Assembly (NCBI RefSeq): GCF_029846115.1
Contig: NZ_JARVZZ010000001.1
Coordinates: 3,286,001 to 3,350,000 of the forward strand
DNA: 64,000 bases
Direction: 5' to 3'
Source of the DNA: Serratia marcescens
GTDB taxonomy: Bacteria; Pseudomonadota; Gammaproteobacteria; Enterobacterales; Enterobacteriaceae
Shown: piece after piece, positions 18,910-28,005 of the stretch
How positions within the stretch are numbered: the first letter of the stretch is position 1
Layout: every line of letters starts with the position of its first letter
Made by a program: the position numbers and the translations under genes
Notes under the pieces: model-generated
Told to the model about the DNA's origin: nothing
The model's database searches: none
What the model saw: only the letters and a program-made list of their open reading frames with translations

Positions 18910-18982
18910 ATCGATAGCACTTATGTGTAATTAGGTCAGGTATATTATTCTGTATTTTATTCTAATATGATTATTTCCAGCA

Positions 18983-19141
18983 TTGAGAATACACTTTCAG
19001 TCATTCTTGTCAAAAAACAGCCCTTGTGGCAGCGGTTACGGAGCCAGTGGTTTCTGGGGGAATGGCAGCTCTACAGGAAATGGGTATGGCGGCAATGGCA
19101 CTGGACCGAGAGAGGCCAGAGAATCCGGAACCAAACGCTAA
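18983..19141 (+). pseudogene. Short glycine-rich reading frame, possible bacteriocin remnant
   Basis: The frame from a possible TTG at 18983 to TAA at 19139 reads a Gly/Asn/Ser-rich segment (CGSGYGASGFWGNGSSTGNG, then YGGNGTGPREARESGTKR). Such glycine-rich stretches occur at the N-termini of colicins and S-type pyocins. No start codon with a good ribosome-binding site is visible and nothing bacteriocin-like follows, so it may be a relic or a small secreted peptide gene. The AT-rich surroundings differ from the neighbours. Confidence 0.3.
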
Positions 19142-19197
19142 TTAACCGCTGCAATCCTAGCGCAGAAGTAAAATTCTGTGCTTTTATGGGGGATATG

Positions 19198-19464
19198 ATG
19201 AGTAAATATGTTGTTTTTATAAAGAGTGATGAATCAAGGGTGCTGAGAAAGGAAGTGGTTACACGAGAAATAATTAAAGATATGAAGCAAAAGGGGTTCA
19301 GAAAGCATCATGTTGAAGTAGACGCTGAGAACGAGAATGATGCCATTAACAAACTAAATAAGAACAGCAATGACTATTTGGACTCATTGAGAAACTTTTC
19401 CGGTGATTTATTGCTCTGTTCTATTTTTATCATTACTATGGTCATGGTTTATTTATTCAGATGA
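19198..19464 (+). CDS. Small C-tail-anchored membrane protein, unknown
   Basis: An 88-residue protein, unrecognised. The first 65 residues are highly charged (KSDESRVLRKEVVTREIIKD) and probably cytoplasmic; a single membrane helix (LLLCSIFIITMVMVYLF) ends the protein. GGGGGA lies just upstream of tandem ATGs at 19195 and 19198; a further ATG at 19186 is in frame. The AT-rich codon use contrasts with the genes on both sides, suggesting transfer. It follows the glycine-rich frame by 56 nt; an immunity-like role would be speculation. Confidence 0.55.
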   Translation: MSKYVVFIKSDESRVLRKEVVTREIIKDMKQKGFRKHHVEVDAENENDAINKLNKNSNDYLDSLRNFSGDLLLCSIFIITMVMVYLFR

Positions 19465-19859
19465 GCCATAATCCAGTTTTGAATCATTCAATTTTTTATA
19501 CTATACGATTGCCCGCTAACCCCCCAATAAGGCTCAGGCCTGCGGTCCACCTCAAATGGTCTCCTGCATGCCGGAGAGGATGCCTTTGCCGATTTTGCTC
19601 TCCCGTTCTTTATACCCGCCGTGGGCGATGACCCTGCCTTTGCCGTGCGTGAGGTCGCAGCGCTTGCACGCTTTCAACACCCGTTGTTTCACTCGATAGC
19701 GGCGTCGCCCTGGCCGTAGAGGCGGCAAAAAAGTGGTGCAGGCAATGAACGGTGCTGGGGCCAGGCTATTTTTTCTGCCCGCTCCGGTTTTCAATTTACG
19801 GCGCGGCGTATTGCGCGATATTCTGGTTTTCTGATGGGCTAACGGCGGATGAGGGAACC
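19465..19859. other. Gap without a convincing gene
   Basis: An AT-rich start changes at about 19,500 to GC-rich sequence. A minus-strand frame (19794-19552, 80 codons) encodes a basic product with a CKRC pair (VLKACKRCDLTHGKGRVIAH); it has no clear ribosome-binding site and no family I recognise, so it is not called as a gene. The last 15 nt (GAGGGAACC) serve the next gene. Confidence 0.4.
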
Positions 19860-20918
19860 ATGACAGACAGCCAGGCGTTTGAACAACAAAGCCTCGACAA
19901 TCTGCTGAGCTATTGGCGGCGCCATCGCCGCCTGCCGGGCGCGCGCTATCCGGCCGGGCCGACCGACAGCCTGTGCGACGTGCCGGGCGTCAGCGTCGGG
20001 CATCACACCCTGACCGATGGCGAATGCCAGACCGGCGTCACCGCTATCGTGCCGCCGGGCGATCTGTTCAACCAGCCGCTGCCGTGCGGCAGCGCGGTGC
20101 TCAACGGCTTCGCCAAGCCGCTGGGATTGGTGCAATTGAATGAGCTGGGGGAGTTGCAGACGCCTATTCTGCTGAGCAACACCTTCGCCGTCGGCACGCT
20201 GTTCAACGCCATGGTGCGGCGCAGCTGCCTGCGCTACCCGCAGATCGGCCGCGGCAGCGCCACCATCAATCCGCTGGTGCTGGAGTGTAACGACGGCTAC
20301 CTCAACGATATTCAGGCGATGGCGGTGCGCGAGGAGCACGTCTTCAGCGCGCTGGATAACCATTCCACCCGCTTTGCGCGCGGCAGCGTCGGCGCCGGGC
20401 GCGGCATGAGTAGCTTCGGCCTGAAGGGCGGCATCGGCACCGCCTCGCGCTATTGCCCGGGATTAGGCACCATGCTCGGCGTGCTGGTGCTGGCCAACTT
20501 CGGCACCCTCGACTCGCTGACGCTGAGCGGCGTGCGCGTTGGCCCGGCGCTGGGTAAGCTGTTGGCGGATCCGCCGCCGCAGGTGGACGCCGGCTCGGTC
20601 ATTATCATCATCGCCTGCGATCGGGCGCTGGACAGTCGCCAGCTGAACCGCATCGCCCGCCGAGCGGGTGCGGGCCTGGGGCGGGTGGGTAGCCATTGGG
20701 GGCACGGCTCCGGCGATATCGCGCTGGCGTTTTCCACCCGGTTGCTGGGGGCCACGCTGCCGGACGAACGGCTGGAGCCGCTGTTTGCAGCGGCGGCGGA
20801 CGCCACCGAATACGCGGTGCTGGATGCGTTGCTGAGCGCCGAGGGCGTCAGCGGTTTCCAGCAGCATGCGCGCGCAGCGCTGGGCCCGCTGCTCGATCGG
20901 CTGGCGGCGGCAACGTAA
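19860..20918 (+). CDS. DmpA-like P1-family aminopeptidase
   Basis: A 352-residue member of the P1 (DmpA/BapA, S58) family of self-processing N-terminal nucleophile peptidases, which act on L- and D-amino acid amides, D-esters or beta-peptides. The autoprocessing site is expected at Gly245-Ser246 (DAGSVIIIIACD), producing alpha and beta chains with Ser246 as nucleophile. No signal peptide, so cytoplasmic. ATG 19860 has GAGGG 5 nt upstream. It is followed 16 nt later by a dppA-like gene, forming an operon for peptides with D- or unusual residues. Confidence 0.86.
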   Translation: MTDSQAFEQQSLDNLLSYWRRHRRLPGARYPAGPTDSLCDVPGVSVGHHTLTDGECQTGVTAIVPPGDLFNQPLPCGSAVLNGFAKPLGLVQLNELGELQTPILLSNTFAVGTLFNAMVRRSCLRYPQIGRGSATINPLVLECNDGYLNDIQAMAVREEHVFSALDNHSTRFARGSVGAGRGMSSFGLKGGIGTASRYCPGLGTMLGVLVLANFGTLDSLTLSGVRVGPALGKLLADPPPQVDAGSVIIIIACDRALDSRQLNRIARRAGAGLGRVGSHWGHGSGDIALAFSTRLLGATLPDERLEPLFAAAADATEYAVLDALLSAEGVSGFQQHARAALGPLLDRLAAAT

Positions 20919-20934
20919 ATAACGGGAGTGTGAT

Positions 20935-21759
20935 GTGAAAGTCTTTATCTCTGCGGATATCGAAGGCATTGCCGGCGTGATGCGGCCGGAGCAGTGCAAC
21001 CCGGCCCACGCCGACTATGCGGCGGCGCGCGAGCTGATGGAGCAGGAGGTTAACGCCGCCATCGATGGCGCTTTCGCTGGCGGGGCCACCGAGGTGACGG
21101 TGGCCGACAGCCACGCCATGATGCAGAACCTGCGCGCCGATCGCATCGATGGGCGCGCGCGGCTGGTGCAAGGCAAGCCGCGCGGGCTGTCGATGGTGGA
21201 AGGGCTGCAGCATCAACGCTACGACGGCCTGATGTTTATCGGCTACCACAGCGCCGCCGGCGAACATGGCGTGCTGGCGCACACCATCAACGGCCGGGCC
21301 TTTTACCGCGTCAGCCTGAACGGCGAAGCGGTGGGCGAAAGCGATCTGTATGCAGCGGCGGCGGCCGAATTGAACGTGCCGCTGTGGCTGGTGAGCGGTG
21401 ACGACGAGCTGCAACGCTGGATTGCTGAACGTTATCCGCAGTCTGGCTATGTTTGCGTGAAGCGCGCTATCTCGCAAACCGCCGCCGAATCGCTCAGCCC
21501 GCAGCGGGCGCGCGCCGAGATCCGCGAGCGGGTGATGCAGCAGGTGCGCCAGGGCGCGAAACTGCCGGTGGAACGCCGCTTCATGCCGCCTTACCGGCTG
21601 ACGCTGATGGCGGCCAAACCGGTGCTGGCGGATCTGTTCAGCCTGGTGCCCGGCGTGGAGCGCCAGGACGCACTCACCGTGGCCTTCGACAGCGACAACA
21701 TGGCGGCGCAAATCCGCCTGCTCAGCGTTTTCTCCTATCTGGCGACGACGCAGAGCTGA
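20935..21759 (+). CDS. DppA-like D-aminopeptidase, M55 family
   Basis: A 274-residue zinc peptidase of family M55 (Bacillus DppA-like). The N-terminal motif MKVFISADIEGIAGV contains the metal-binding Asp8 and Glu10; further ligands are in the TVADSHAMMQN and GYHSAAGEHGVLAHT blocks. It releases N-terminal D-amino acids from short peptides. Start is GTG at 20935 with a GGGAG site. Together with the DmpA-like enzyme it suggests salvage of D-Ala-containing peptides, for example from cell-wall turnover; that is inference. Confidence 0.86.
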   Translation: MKVFISADIEGIAGVMRPEQCNPAHADYAAARELMEQEVNAAIDGAFAGGATEVTVADSHAMMQNLRADRIDGRARLVQGKPRGLSMVEGLQHQRYDGLMFIGYHSAAGEHGVLAHTINGRAFYRVSLNGEAVGESDLYAAAAAELNVPLWLVSGDDELQRWIAERYPQSGYVCVKRAISQTAAESLSPQRARAEIRERVMQQVRQGAKLPVERRFMPPYRLTLMAAKPVLADLFSLVPGVERQDALTVAFDSDNMAAQIRLLSVFSYLATTQS

Positions 21760-21762
21760 CCC

Positions 21763-21786
21763 CGGTGCGGGTTCCCGCCCGCACCG
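21763..21786 (+). terminator. GC-rich hairpin after the dppA-like gene
   Basis: A perfect 9-bp stem CGGTGCGGG/CCCGCACCG with a 6-nt loop follows the stop codon by a few bases. No T-run follows, so it is more likely an mRNA-stabilising or weak terminator structure. Confidence 0.45.
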
Positions 21787-21916
21787 CACGATTCTCCAAT
21801 AGAAAATCCCTCTTCAACATTAAGCCTACTGAATAATAGGCTACGCTAATTATTGCTCTGTTGCGCTATATCACCCGACGGGCGCGACAAGCCATTCCCA
21901 TAACAAGATTTGTTTC

Positions 21917-21946
21917 GCCGAAGGCAGTGACGCCTTCGGCTTTTTT
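21917..21946 (+). terminator. Strong intrinsic terminator in front of the molybdenum hydroxylase operon
   Basis: GCCGAAGGC/GCCTTCGGC (9-bp stem, 6-nt loop AGTGAC) followed directly by six Ts, ending 13 nt before the ATG at 21960. The GGAG ribosome-binding site begins right after the T-run. No promoter can fit between terminator and start codon, so transcription of the operon must pass through it. Confidence 0.8.
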
Positions 21947-21959
21947 GGAGTCATGAGCA

Positions 21960-24182
21960 ATGAGCATATCCCAAGTTCCGCTTTCGCGGCGGCGGTTTAT
22001 CGTCGGCGCCGGGGCGTTGGTGATCGGCGCCTATCTGCCGTCCACCGGCGCGCTGGCGCGTTCGGCTGCCCCGGCCACCTCCGGCGCGGCGGCGTTTGAC
22101 GCCAACGCCTTCGTTCAGATTGGCGCCGACGGCGTCGTCACCGTGATCAGTAAACACACCGAGGTAGGCCAGGGAGTCTATACCGGCATGGCGACGCTGG
22201 TCGCCGAAGAGCTCGATGCCGACTGGGCGCAGGTACGGGTCGTCGCCGCGCCGGTGGACACCAATATCTACAAAAACCTGACCTTCGGATTCCAGGGCAC
22301 CGGCGGTTCCAGCTCGGTGGCCAATGCCTATGAGCAAATGCGGCGCATGGGCGCCATGGCGCGCGCGCTGCTGGTACAGGCCGCCGCGCAGAGTTGGAAA
22401 ACCTCGGCGCAGGAAATTACCGTGCAGGCGGGCAAGATCCGCCATGCCGCCAGCGGGCGCGAAGCGGGCTTCGGCGAATTTGCCGCGCTGGCCGCCACGC
22501 TGCCGCCGCCCGATCCCGCCAGCCTGACGTTGAAGGATCCGGCCAATTTCACCCTGATCGGCAAAACGCGCGGCCTGCACCGCGTCGATTCATTGGCGAA
22601 AACCAACGGCAGCGCGCAGTTCTCGCAGGATATCCACGAGCCGGGCATGTTGACCGTCACCATCAAGAAGCCGCCGCGCTTCGGCGGCAAGGTGGCGACC
22701 TTCGACGCCGAGCGGGCGCTGGCAGTACCGGGCGTGGTGGCGGTGAAGCAGGTCGCCACCGGCGTGGCGGTTTACGCCAAAAACACCTGGGCGGCGATCC
22801 AGGGGCGGGAACGGTTGAAGGTGACGTGGGACGACGCGCAGGCCGAACGGCGCAACACCGAGGAGATCTACGCCGAATTCCGCCAGGTGGCGCAGAAAAC
22901 CGGCGTGGTGGCGAAGAGTCTCGGTAAGCCGGACGAGGTGTTCGACAAGGCCGACAAGGTGATCGAGGCCGAATACACCTTCCCGTACGTCGCGCACGCG
23001 CCGATGGAGCCGCTGGACGGCTATTTGTTCTGGGACGGCGAGAGCGTCAAGGCGCGCTACGGCTGCCAAATCCAAACGCTCGATCACAAGCAGCTGTGCG
23101 ATCTGTTCGAGTTGCCGCCGGACAAGGTGCAGATTGAAACCATTCTGGCGGGCGGCAGCTTCGGCCGGCGCATCGATTTAGGCAACCCGACGCTGGGGCC
23201 GGATCTGGCGGCCGACATGGCGGCGGCGGCCAAGGGCATCGGCCCTGGTCACGGCGTGAAGGTGGTATGGACACGCGAGGACGACATCCGCAACGGCTGG
23301 TATCGCCCGATGATCCTGCACCGCCTGCGCGGCGCCATTCGCGGCGGCAAGGTGGTGGGCTGGACCGATACCGTGGTCGGCCACTCCTGGACGCGCCACA
23401 GCGCGATGGATGCGCTGGTGGTCAACGGCCTCGATCAGATGATGGTCGAGGGCGCCAGCGAGGTGTCATACACCTTCGAAGCCTTCCGCTGCGATGCGCA
23501 CATCGTGCCCGGCAAGGTGCCGACCACCTCGCTGCGGTCGGTCGCCAGTACCCACACCGGCCACGCGGTGGAGAGCTTTATCGATCAGCTGTTGCAGGAA
23601 ACCGACCAGGATCCGGTCGAAGGGCGGCTGGCGCTGATGGGCGATGCGCCGCGCGCGGCGGGCGTGCTGCGCGCGGTAGCGAAAGCCGCTGACTGGCAGG
23701 GCGCGAAAGTGGTGGACGGGCGCGCGCGCGGCGTGGGCGTCGCCAAGGCGTTCGATACCTATGTGGCGCAGGTGGCCGAGGTGTCGATCGGCGAAGGCGG
23801 CATCCCGAAAGTGCACAAGGTGTGGTGCGCGGTGGACTGCGGCGTGGCGGTGAACCCCGACGTGATCCGCGCGCAGATCGAGGGTGGTATCGGCTACGGC
23901 CTGAGCCTGGCGCTGTACGGCAATATCACGCTGAAAGACGGCGTGGTCGAACAGTCCAACTTCAATAACTTCCGCCCGCTGCGCATCGATGAGATGCCGG
24001 AGATCGAGGTGATCATCGTGCCCTCGAGCGAGAAACCGACCGGCGTGGGCGAGCTGGGGGTGCCGACCATCGCCCCGGCGGTCGGCAACGCGCTGGCGCT
24101 GCTCGGGCGGCCGCGCACCTCGCTGAGCCTGCCGCTGCATAATCCCACTGCGAACCCGGCGTCTGACAAGGAGAGAACCTGA
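21960..24182 (+). CDS. Molybdopterin large subunit of an aldehyde/N-heterocycle dehydrogenase
   Basis: A 740-residue molybdenum hydroxylase large subunit with a twin-arginine signal ([18 protein letters not shown]), so it is exported folded to the periplasm. It resembles the IorB (isoquinoline 1-oxidoreductase) and AldH (membrane-bound aldehyde dehydrogenase) group, with the duplicated Mo-binding region; [10 protein letters not shown] (near 400) and the C-terminal [18 protein letters not shown] block, including the catalytic Glu region, are visible. Followed by a 2Fe-2S subunit (1-nt overlap) and a triheme cytochrome c, the AldFGH-type arrangement. The substrate, aldehyde or heterocycle, cannot be told from sequence. 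Confidence 0.85.
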   Translation: MSISQVPLSRRRFIVGAGALVIGAYLPSTGALARSAAPATSGAAAFDANAFVQIGADGVVTVISKHTEVGQGVYTGMATLVAEELDADWAQVRVVAAPVDTNIYKNLTFGFQGTGGSSSVANAYEQMRRMGAMARALLVQAAAQSWKTSAQEITVQAGKIRHAASGREAGFGEFAALAATLPPPDPASLTLKDPANFTLIGKTRGLHRVDSLAKTNGSAQFSQDIHEPGMLTVTIKKPPRFGGKVATFDAERALAVPGVVAVKQVATGVAVYAKNTWAAIQGRERLKVTWDDAQAERRNTEEIYAEFRQVAQKTGVVAKSLGKPDEVFDKADKVIEAEYTFPYVAHAPMEPLDGYLFWDGESVKARYGCQIQTLDHKQLCDLFELPPDKVQIETILAGGSFGRRIDLGNPTLGPDLAADMAAAAKGIGPGHGVKVVWTREDDIRNGWYRPMILHRLRGAIRGGKVVGWTDTVVGHSWTRHSAMDALVVNGLDQMMVEGASEVSYTFEAFRCDAHIVPGKVPTTSLRSVASTHTGHAVESFIDQLLQETDQDPVEGRLALMGDAPRAAGVLRAVAKAADWQGAKVVDGRARGVGVAKAFDTYVAQVAEVSIGEGGIPKVHKVWCAVDCGVAVNPDVIRAQIEGGIGYGLSLALYGNITLKDGVVEQSNFNNFRPLRIDEMPEIEVIIVPSSEKPTGVGELGVPTIAPAVGNALALLGRPRTSLSLPLHNPTANPASDKERT

Positions 24183-24640
24183 TGATTCAATTAACCGTAA
24201 ACGAGCAGCCGCTGACCTTCGAGGGCGATCCGCACATGCCGCTGCTGTGGTTCTTGCGTGACGAAGCCGGCCTGACCGGCACCAAGTTCGGCTGCGGCAT
24301 CGCCATGTGCGGCGCCTGTACCGTGCATCTGGACGGTGTGCCGGTGCGATCGTGCATGACGCCGGTTTCGGCCGCCGTCGGCAAAAAAATCACCACCATC
24401 GAAGCCGTGGGCGCCACGCCGGAAGGCAAGGCGGTGCAGGAAGCCTGGCTTGATCTGGACGTGGTGCAGTGTGGCTACTGCCAGTCCGGCCAGATCATGA
24501 GCGCCAGCGCGCTGCTGGTGCAAAGCAAGAACCCGAGCGATGCGGACATCGACGCGGCGATGGGCGGCAACGTCTGCCGCTGCGCCACCTATGTGCGCAT
24601 TCGCGCCGCCATCCACCAGGCCGCCAAGGCGTTGGGTTAG
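24182..24640 (+). CDS. 2Fe-2S small subunit of the molybdenum hydroxylase
   Basis: A 152-residue two-cluster ferredoxin-like subunit: [15 protein letters not shown] with a later Cys (residues about 39-60) and CGYCQSGQ plus NVCRC (about 99-140). Like IorA/AldF it wires the molybdenum centre to the cytochrome. It has no signal of its own and would travel with the Tat-bearing large subunit. The ATG overlaps the TGA of the upstream gene (TGATG), giving tight stoichiometry. Confidence 0.88.
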   Translation: MIQLTVNEQPLTFEGDPHMPLLWFLRDEAGLTGTKFGCGIAMCGACTVHLDGVPVRSCMTPVSAAVGKKITTIEAVGATPEGKAVQEAWLDLDVVQCGYCQSGQIMSASALLVQSKNPSDADIDAAMGGNVCRCATYVRIRAAIHQAAKALG

Positions 24641-24651
24641 GGAGAGATGCG

Positions 24652-25956
24652 ATGAGCAACGCCTTGAAAGGGCTGTTATGGCTGATTATCGCCGTGGTGG
24701 TGTTGGCGGGAGGATACGCGCTGTACACGCTGCTACGGCCCACCGGCGCGGAGCCTGCGGCGCCGATCGCCGGGGCGCCGGCCGGCATCACCGATAAACT
24801 GGCGCGCGGCGAGTACCTGGCGCGCGCTGCCGACTGCGTGGCGTGCCACACCGCGCCGGGCGGCACGCCGTATGCGGGCGGCTTCGCCTTCAAGCTGCCG
24901 TTCGGCACCATTTACGGCACCAACATCACCGCCGACAAGGAGACCGGCATCGGCAACTGGAGCGACGATCAGTTCGTGCGCGCGGTGCGTGAGGGCATCG
25001 GCCCGCAGGGCAACCTGTATCCGGCGATGCCGTACACCTCGTACACCGAACTGAACCGCGACGACGTGCTGGCGATCAAGGATTATCTGTTCAGCCTGCC
25101 GCCGGTGAAACAGACCAACCCGCAAAACGACCTGTCGTTCCCGTTCAACCAGCGCTGGGGCATGAAATTCTGGAACCTGGCGTTCTTCCATGAGCAGCGC
25201 TTTGCGCCGGACCTCAACAAGGATGAACAGTGGAACCGCGGCGCCTATCTGGCGACGGCGCTGGGCCACTGCGGCGAGTGCCATACGCCGCGCAATCTGG
25301 GGTTCGGCCTCAACCAGAGCAAGCACCTGAGCGGTGAAGTGGTGCAGGGCTGGTTCGCCGCCAACATCACGCCGGATAAGCAGACCGGCATCGGCGGCTG
25401 GAGCGACCAGCAGCTGTCGCAATATCTGGCCACCGGCCATGCGCCGGGGCGCAGCAGCGCCGCCGGCCCGATGGCGGAAGCGGTGGAAAACAGCCTGCAG
25501 TTCCTGACGCCGGAAGACAATCTGGCGCTGGTGAAATACCTGCGCGATATCGAACCGATCGCCGGCGACGGCGCGGCGGCGGTGAACCTGCAGCCGAAGG
25601 GCGCAGGGGCTTCCACGCCGATCCTGCCGGGCGAGCAAGACAGTTCGCTCGGGCGGCGGGTGTTCGCCAACGATTGCAGCGGCTGCCACCAGTGGAACGG
25701 GCCGGGCCGCCAGAGCGAGTACGCGTCGCTGGTGGGCAGTACGGCGGTGAACGATCCGCAGGGGCGCAGCGTGGTGCAGGCCATCCTGAAGGGGACGAGC
25801 ATCAGCATCGGCGATCGGCATGAAATGATGCCGGCGTTCGGCAGCGCCTATTCCGACGAGGAAGTGGCGGCGGTCGCCAACTTCGTGGTCGGCCACTTCG
25901 GCGATAAGCAGGGCAACGTCACCGCCAAACAGGTGGCGGAGCAACGCAAGCAGTAA
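24652..25956 (+). CDS. Membrane-anchored triheme cytochrome c subunit
   Basis: A 434-residue cytochrome with an N-terminal uncleaved anchor (ALKGLLWLIIAVVVLAGGYA) and three CxxCH sites: CVACH, CGECH and CSGCH. This matches the cytochrome subunits of acetic-acid-bacterial alcohol/aldehyde dehydrogenases and of gluconate dehydrogenase, which pass electrons to ubiquinone. ATG 24652 has GGGAGAG 6 nt upstream and follows the small subunit by 11 nt. The domain order repeats the C-terminal half of NicB in this window, a paralogous electron acceptor. Confidence 0.88.
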   Translation: MSNALKGLLWLIIAVVVLAGGYALYTLLRPTGAEPAAPIAGAPAGITDKLARGEYLARAADCVACHTAPGGTPYAGGFAFKLPFGTIYGTNITADKETGIGNWSDDQFVRAVREGIGPQGNLYPAMPYTSYTELNRDDVLAIKDYLFSLPPVKQTNPQNDLSFPFNQRWGMKFWNLAFFHEQRFAPDLNKDEQWNRGAYLATALGHCGECHTPRNLGFGLNQSKHLSGEVVQGWFAANITPDKQTGIGGWSDQQLSQYLATGHAPGRSSAAGPMAEAVENSLQFLTPEDNLALVKYLRDIEPIAGDGAAAVNLQPKGAGASTPILPGEQDSSLGRRVFANDCSGCHQWNGPGRQSEYASLVGSTAVNDPQGRSVVQAILKGTSISIGDRHEMMPAFGSAYSDEEVAAVANFVVGHFGDKQGNVTAKQVAEQRKQ

Positions 25957-25979
25957 AGCGAAAAGGCGCGCGGGCCGGC

Positions 25980-26891
25980 TTAGCCTGCGCGCTTCTCGAC
26001 CAGAAAGTCCAGCAGCGCCCTGACCTTGGAAGACATGTACTCACGGGAGGGGATATACAGGTAGAAGCCGGGAAACGGCTGCGACCAGGGCTGCAGGATC
26101 CGCACCAGTTCACCGCGTTCCACCAGCGCCTTCACGGCGAAATCAAAGTGCTGAATAATGCCGACATGTTGCAACGCGGCGCGGATCATGCCGTCGTCGT
26201 CGTTGGTGATCATGCTGCCTTGCGGCTCGACGGAAAAGGTATGGCGCGCGTGCCGCTCGATAGTGGAAAACTCCCATTGATAAATGGCGCCGCTGGTTGC
26301 GTGGCGAAAAGCGATGCAGTTGTGGTTGACCAGATCCGCCGGCGTGGCGGGCGTGCCGTTACGGCTGAGGTACTGCGGCGTGGCCACCGCCACCAGTTCC
26401 ACCTGCGGGGTGATGGGGATCGCCACCATATGCTCGGCGAGGCTTTCACCCAGCCGCACGCCGGCGTCGTAGCCTTCGGAAATGATGCTGGCCATGCCGT
26501 CGTCCATCACCAGTTCAAGCTTCAATCTGGGATAGCGCGCCAGAAATTCGCCGACATGCGGTTCGATAAAGTGCTTGGCGGCCGTGCGCGAGGCGTTTAT
26601 CCGCAGCAGCCCCGCCGGCTCGTGGCGGCTCTCTTCCAGCGTGCCGACGGCGTGTTCGATCGCGCTGAGGGCGGGGGCCAGGGCCTCGAGCAGGCGTTGT
26701 CCTTCCTCCGTGAGCGACATATCGCGGGTAGTGCGGTGGAGCAACTTGACGTTCAGCTGTTTTTCCAGCGCCTTCAGGTTTTGCGACAGCGCGGCGCGGG
26801 AAACGCCCATTTGGGCCGCCGCTTTGGTAAAGCTGCGGTGCTGCGCGATATGCGCGAACCACGCCAGTGAGGGAAGCAGGGAAGGATCCAT
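25980..26891 (-). CDS. LysR-family regulator
   Basis: A 303-residue LysR protein of the CrgA-like group: winged helix within residues 5-60 (MGVSRAALSQNLKALEKQLN) and a substrate-binding domain from about 90. ATG 26891 has GGAG 7 nt upstream; in-frame ATGs further upstream lack this. It is convergent with the molybdenum hydroxylase operon and divergent from the hydrolase at 27040, its probable target. Confidence 0.85.
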   Translation of the reverse strand: MDPSLLPSLAWFAHIAQHRSFTKAAAQMGVSRAALSQNLKALEKQLNVKLLHRTTRDMSLTEEGQRLLEALAPALSAIEHAVGTLEESRHEPAGLLRINASRTAAKHFIEPHVGEFLARYPRLKLELVMDDGMASIISEGYDAGVRLGESLAEHMVAIPITPQVELVAVATPQYLSRNGTPATPADLVNHNCIAFRHATSGAIYQWEFSTIERHARHTFSVEPQGSMITNDDDGMIRAALQHVGIIQHFDFAVKALVERGELVRILQPWSQPFPGFYLYIPSREYMSSKVRALLDFLVEKRAG

Positions 26892-27039
26892 CGATATGCT
26901 CCGCATTGTAAACCACAGCTTAACACTGTAGTCCATTCCCTGTGCTTCTCAAAGAACAATACGGTGTCTAAAGTAAGCGTTATCCCAGCGGAAGCGATGC
27001 CGAGCGCGTTTCCCGAGCCAGCAACCCTGTGAGGAACTC

Positions 27040-27963
27040 ATGATGAAAACGGTCAAAATCAAGCGTCAGTATTGGGACATCGCGGCGGATATCCATTTCC
27101 CGCCGGATTTCGACGAGCGGAAAAAGTACCCGGCGATCATCAGCGCCCACCCGATCGGCAGCTGCAAAGAGCAGACCTCGGGCAACGTCTATGGCGCGGC
27201 GCTGGCGAAAGCCGGCTTTGTGGTCATCGCGTTCGACGCCAGCTTCCAGGGCGAGAGCGGCGGCGAACCGCGCTTTATTGAAGATCCCGCTCAGCGCGTG
27301 GAAGATTTTCGCGTCGTGACCGATTATCTGGTGACGCTGGATTACGTTGATGATCAGCGTATCGGCGTGCTCGGCATCTGCGGCGGCGGCGGTTACGCCA
27401 TCAACGCTTCGATGACGGAGCGGCGCATCAAAGCGGTGGCGACCATCACCGGCGCCAACTATGGCCGGGTAATGCGCGAAGGCGTGTTGGCCAATGGCGA
27501 TCCTGTGGCTTTTCTGGAGGATATTGCCCGGCAGCGCACCGCAGAGGCGCGCGGCGCGGCGTTGCGCGTGGACGTAGGCCTGTACCCAAGCGTTGAGGCG
27601 GCGCAAAAAGACGGCGCCGATATCGATCTGCGCGAGGCGACGGAATACTACCGGACGGCGCGCGGCGAGAAGCCGAACGGCGTAAACAAGACGCTGTATT
27701 CCCATAACGCAGTGGCCGTGGGGTGGGATGCGTTCCACCTGGCGGAAGTGCTGCTGACCCAGCCGCTGTTGGTGATTGTCGGCAGCAAACCCGGCCTGTT
27801 CGGCGCGTTGCGCGACGGCTATGAGATCGTGCGCCGCGCCAAATCGCAGCACAAAGAGCTGGTGGTGGTGGAAGGCTGGTCGCATTACGATCTCTACGAC
27901 AAACCGGAGCCGGTAGCCCAGGCGCTGGAGAAGCTGGTGCCGTTCTTTAACGCCACGCTGTAA
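27040..27963 (+). CDS. Alpha/beta hydrolase with a cysteine-type elbow
   Basis: A 307-residue protein of the dienelactone hydrolase/YcjY-like hydrolases. The nucleophile position reads GICGGGGY, with Cys instead of Ser as in dienelactone hydrolase; SAHPIGSCKEQTSG is the oxyanion region and GWSHYDLYD the His region. Cytoplasmic. Two ATGs start the frame behind GAGGAACTC. Divergent from a LysR gene 148 nt upstream. Substrate unknown. Confidence 0.75.
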   Translation: MMKTVKIKRQYWDIAADIHFPPDFDERKKYPAIISAHPIGSCKEQTSGNVYGAALAKAGFVVIAFDASFQGESGGEPRFIEDPAQRVEDFRVVTDYLVTLDYVDDQRIGVLGICGGGGYAINASMTERRIKAVATITGANYGRVMREGVLANGDPVAFLEDIARQRTAEARGAALRVDVGLYPSVEAAQKDGADIDLREATEYYRTARGEKPNGVNKTLYSHNAVAVGWDAFHLAEVLLTQPLLVIVGSKPGLFGALRDGYEIVRRAKSQHKELVVVEGWSHYDLYDKPEPVAQALEKLVPFFNATL

Positions 27964-27976
27964 GCGCAGGCCGGAG

Positions 27977-27999
27977 GGCGAGGGAGTCTCTCCCTCGCC
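27977..27999. terminator. Hairpin between converging genes
   Basis: A perfect 10-bp stem GGCGAGGGAG/CTCCCTCGCC with a TCT loop separates the hydrolase and the oxalate decarboxylase gene. No T-run, so termination in either direction would be moderate. Confidence 0.5.
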
Positions 28000-28005
28000 G
28001 TGGCG

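Noticed and set aside
19552..19794. 80-codon minus-strand frame with a CKRC pair
   Set aside because: No convincing ribosome-binding site, no family resemblance and GC-driven composition; described only as part of the gap.
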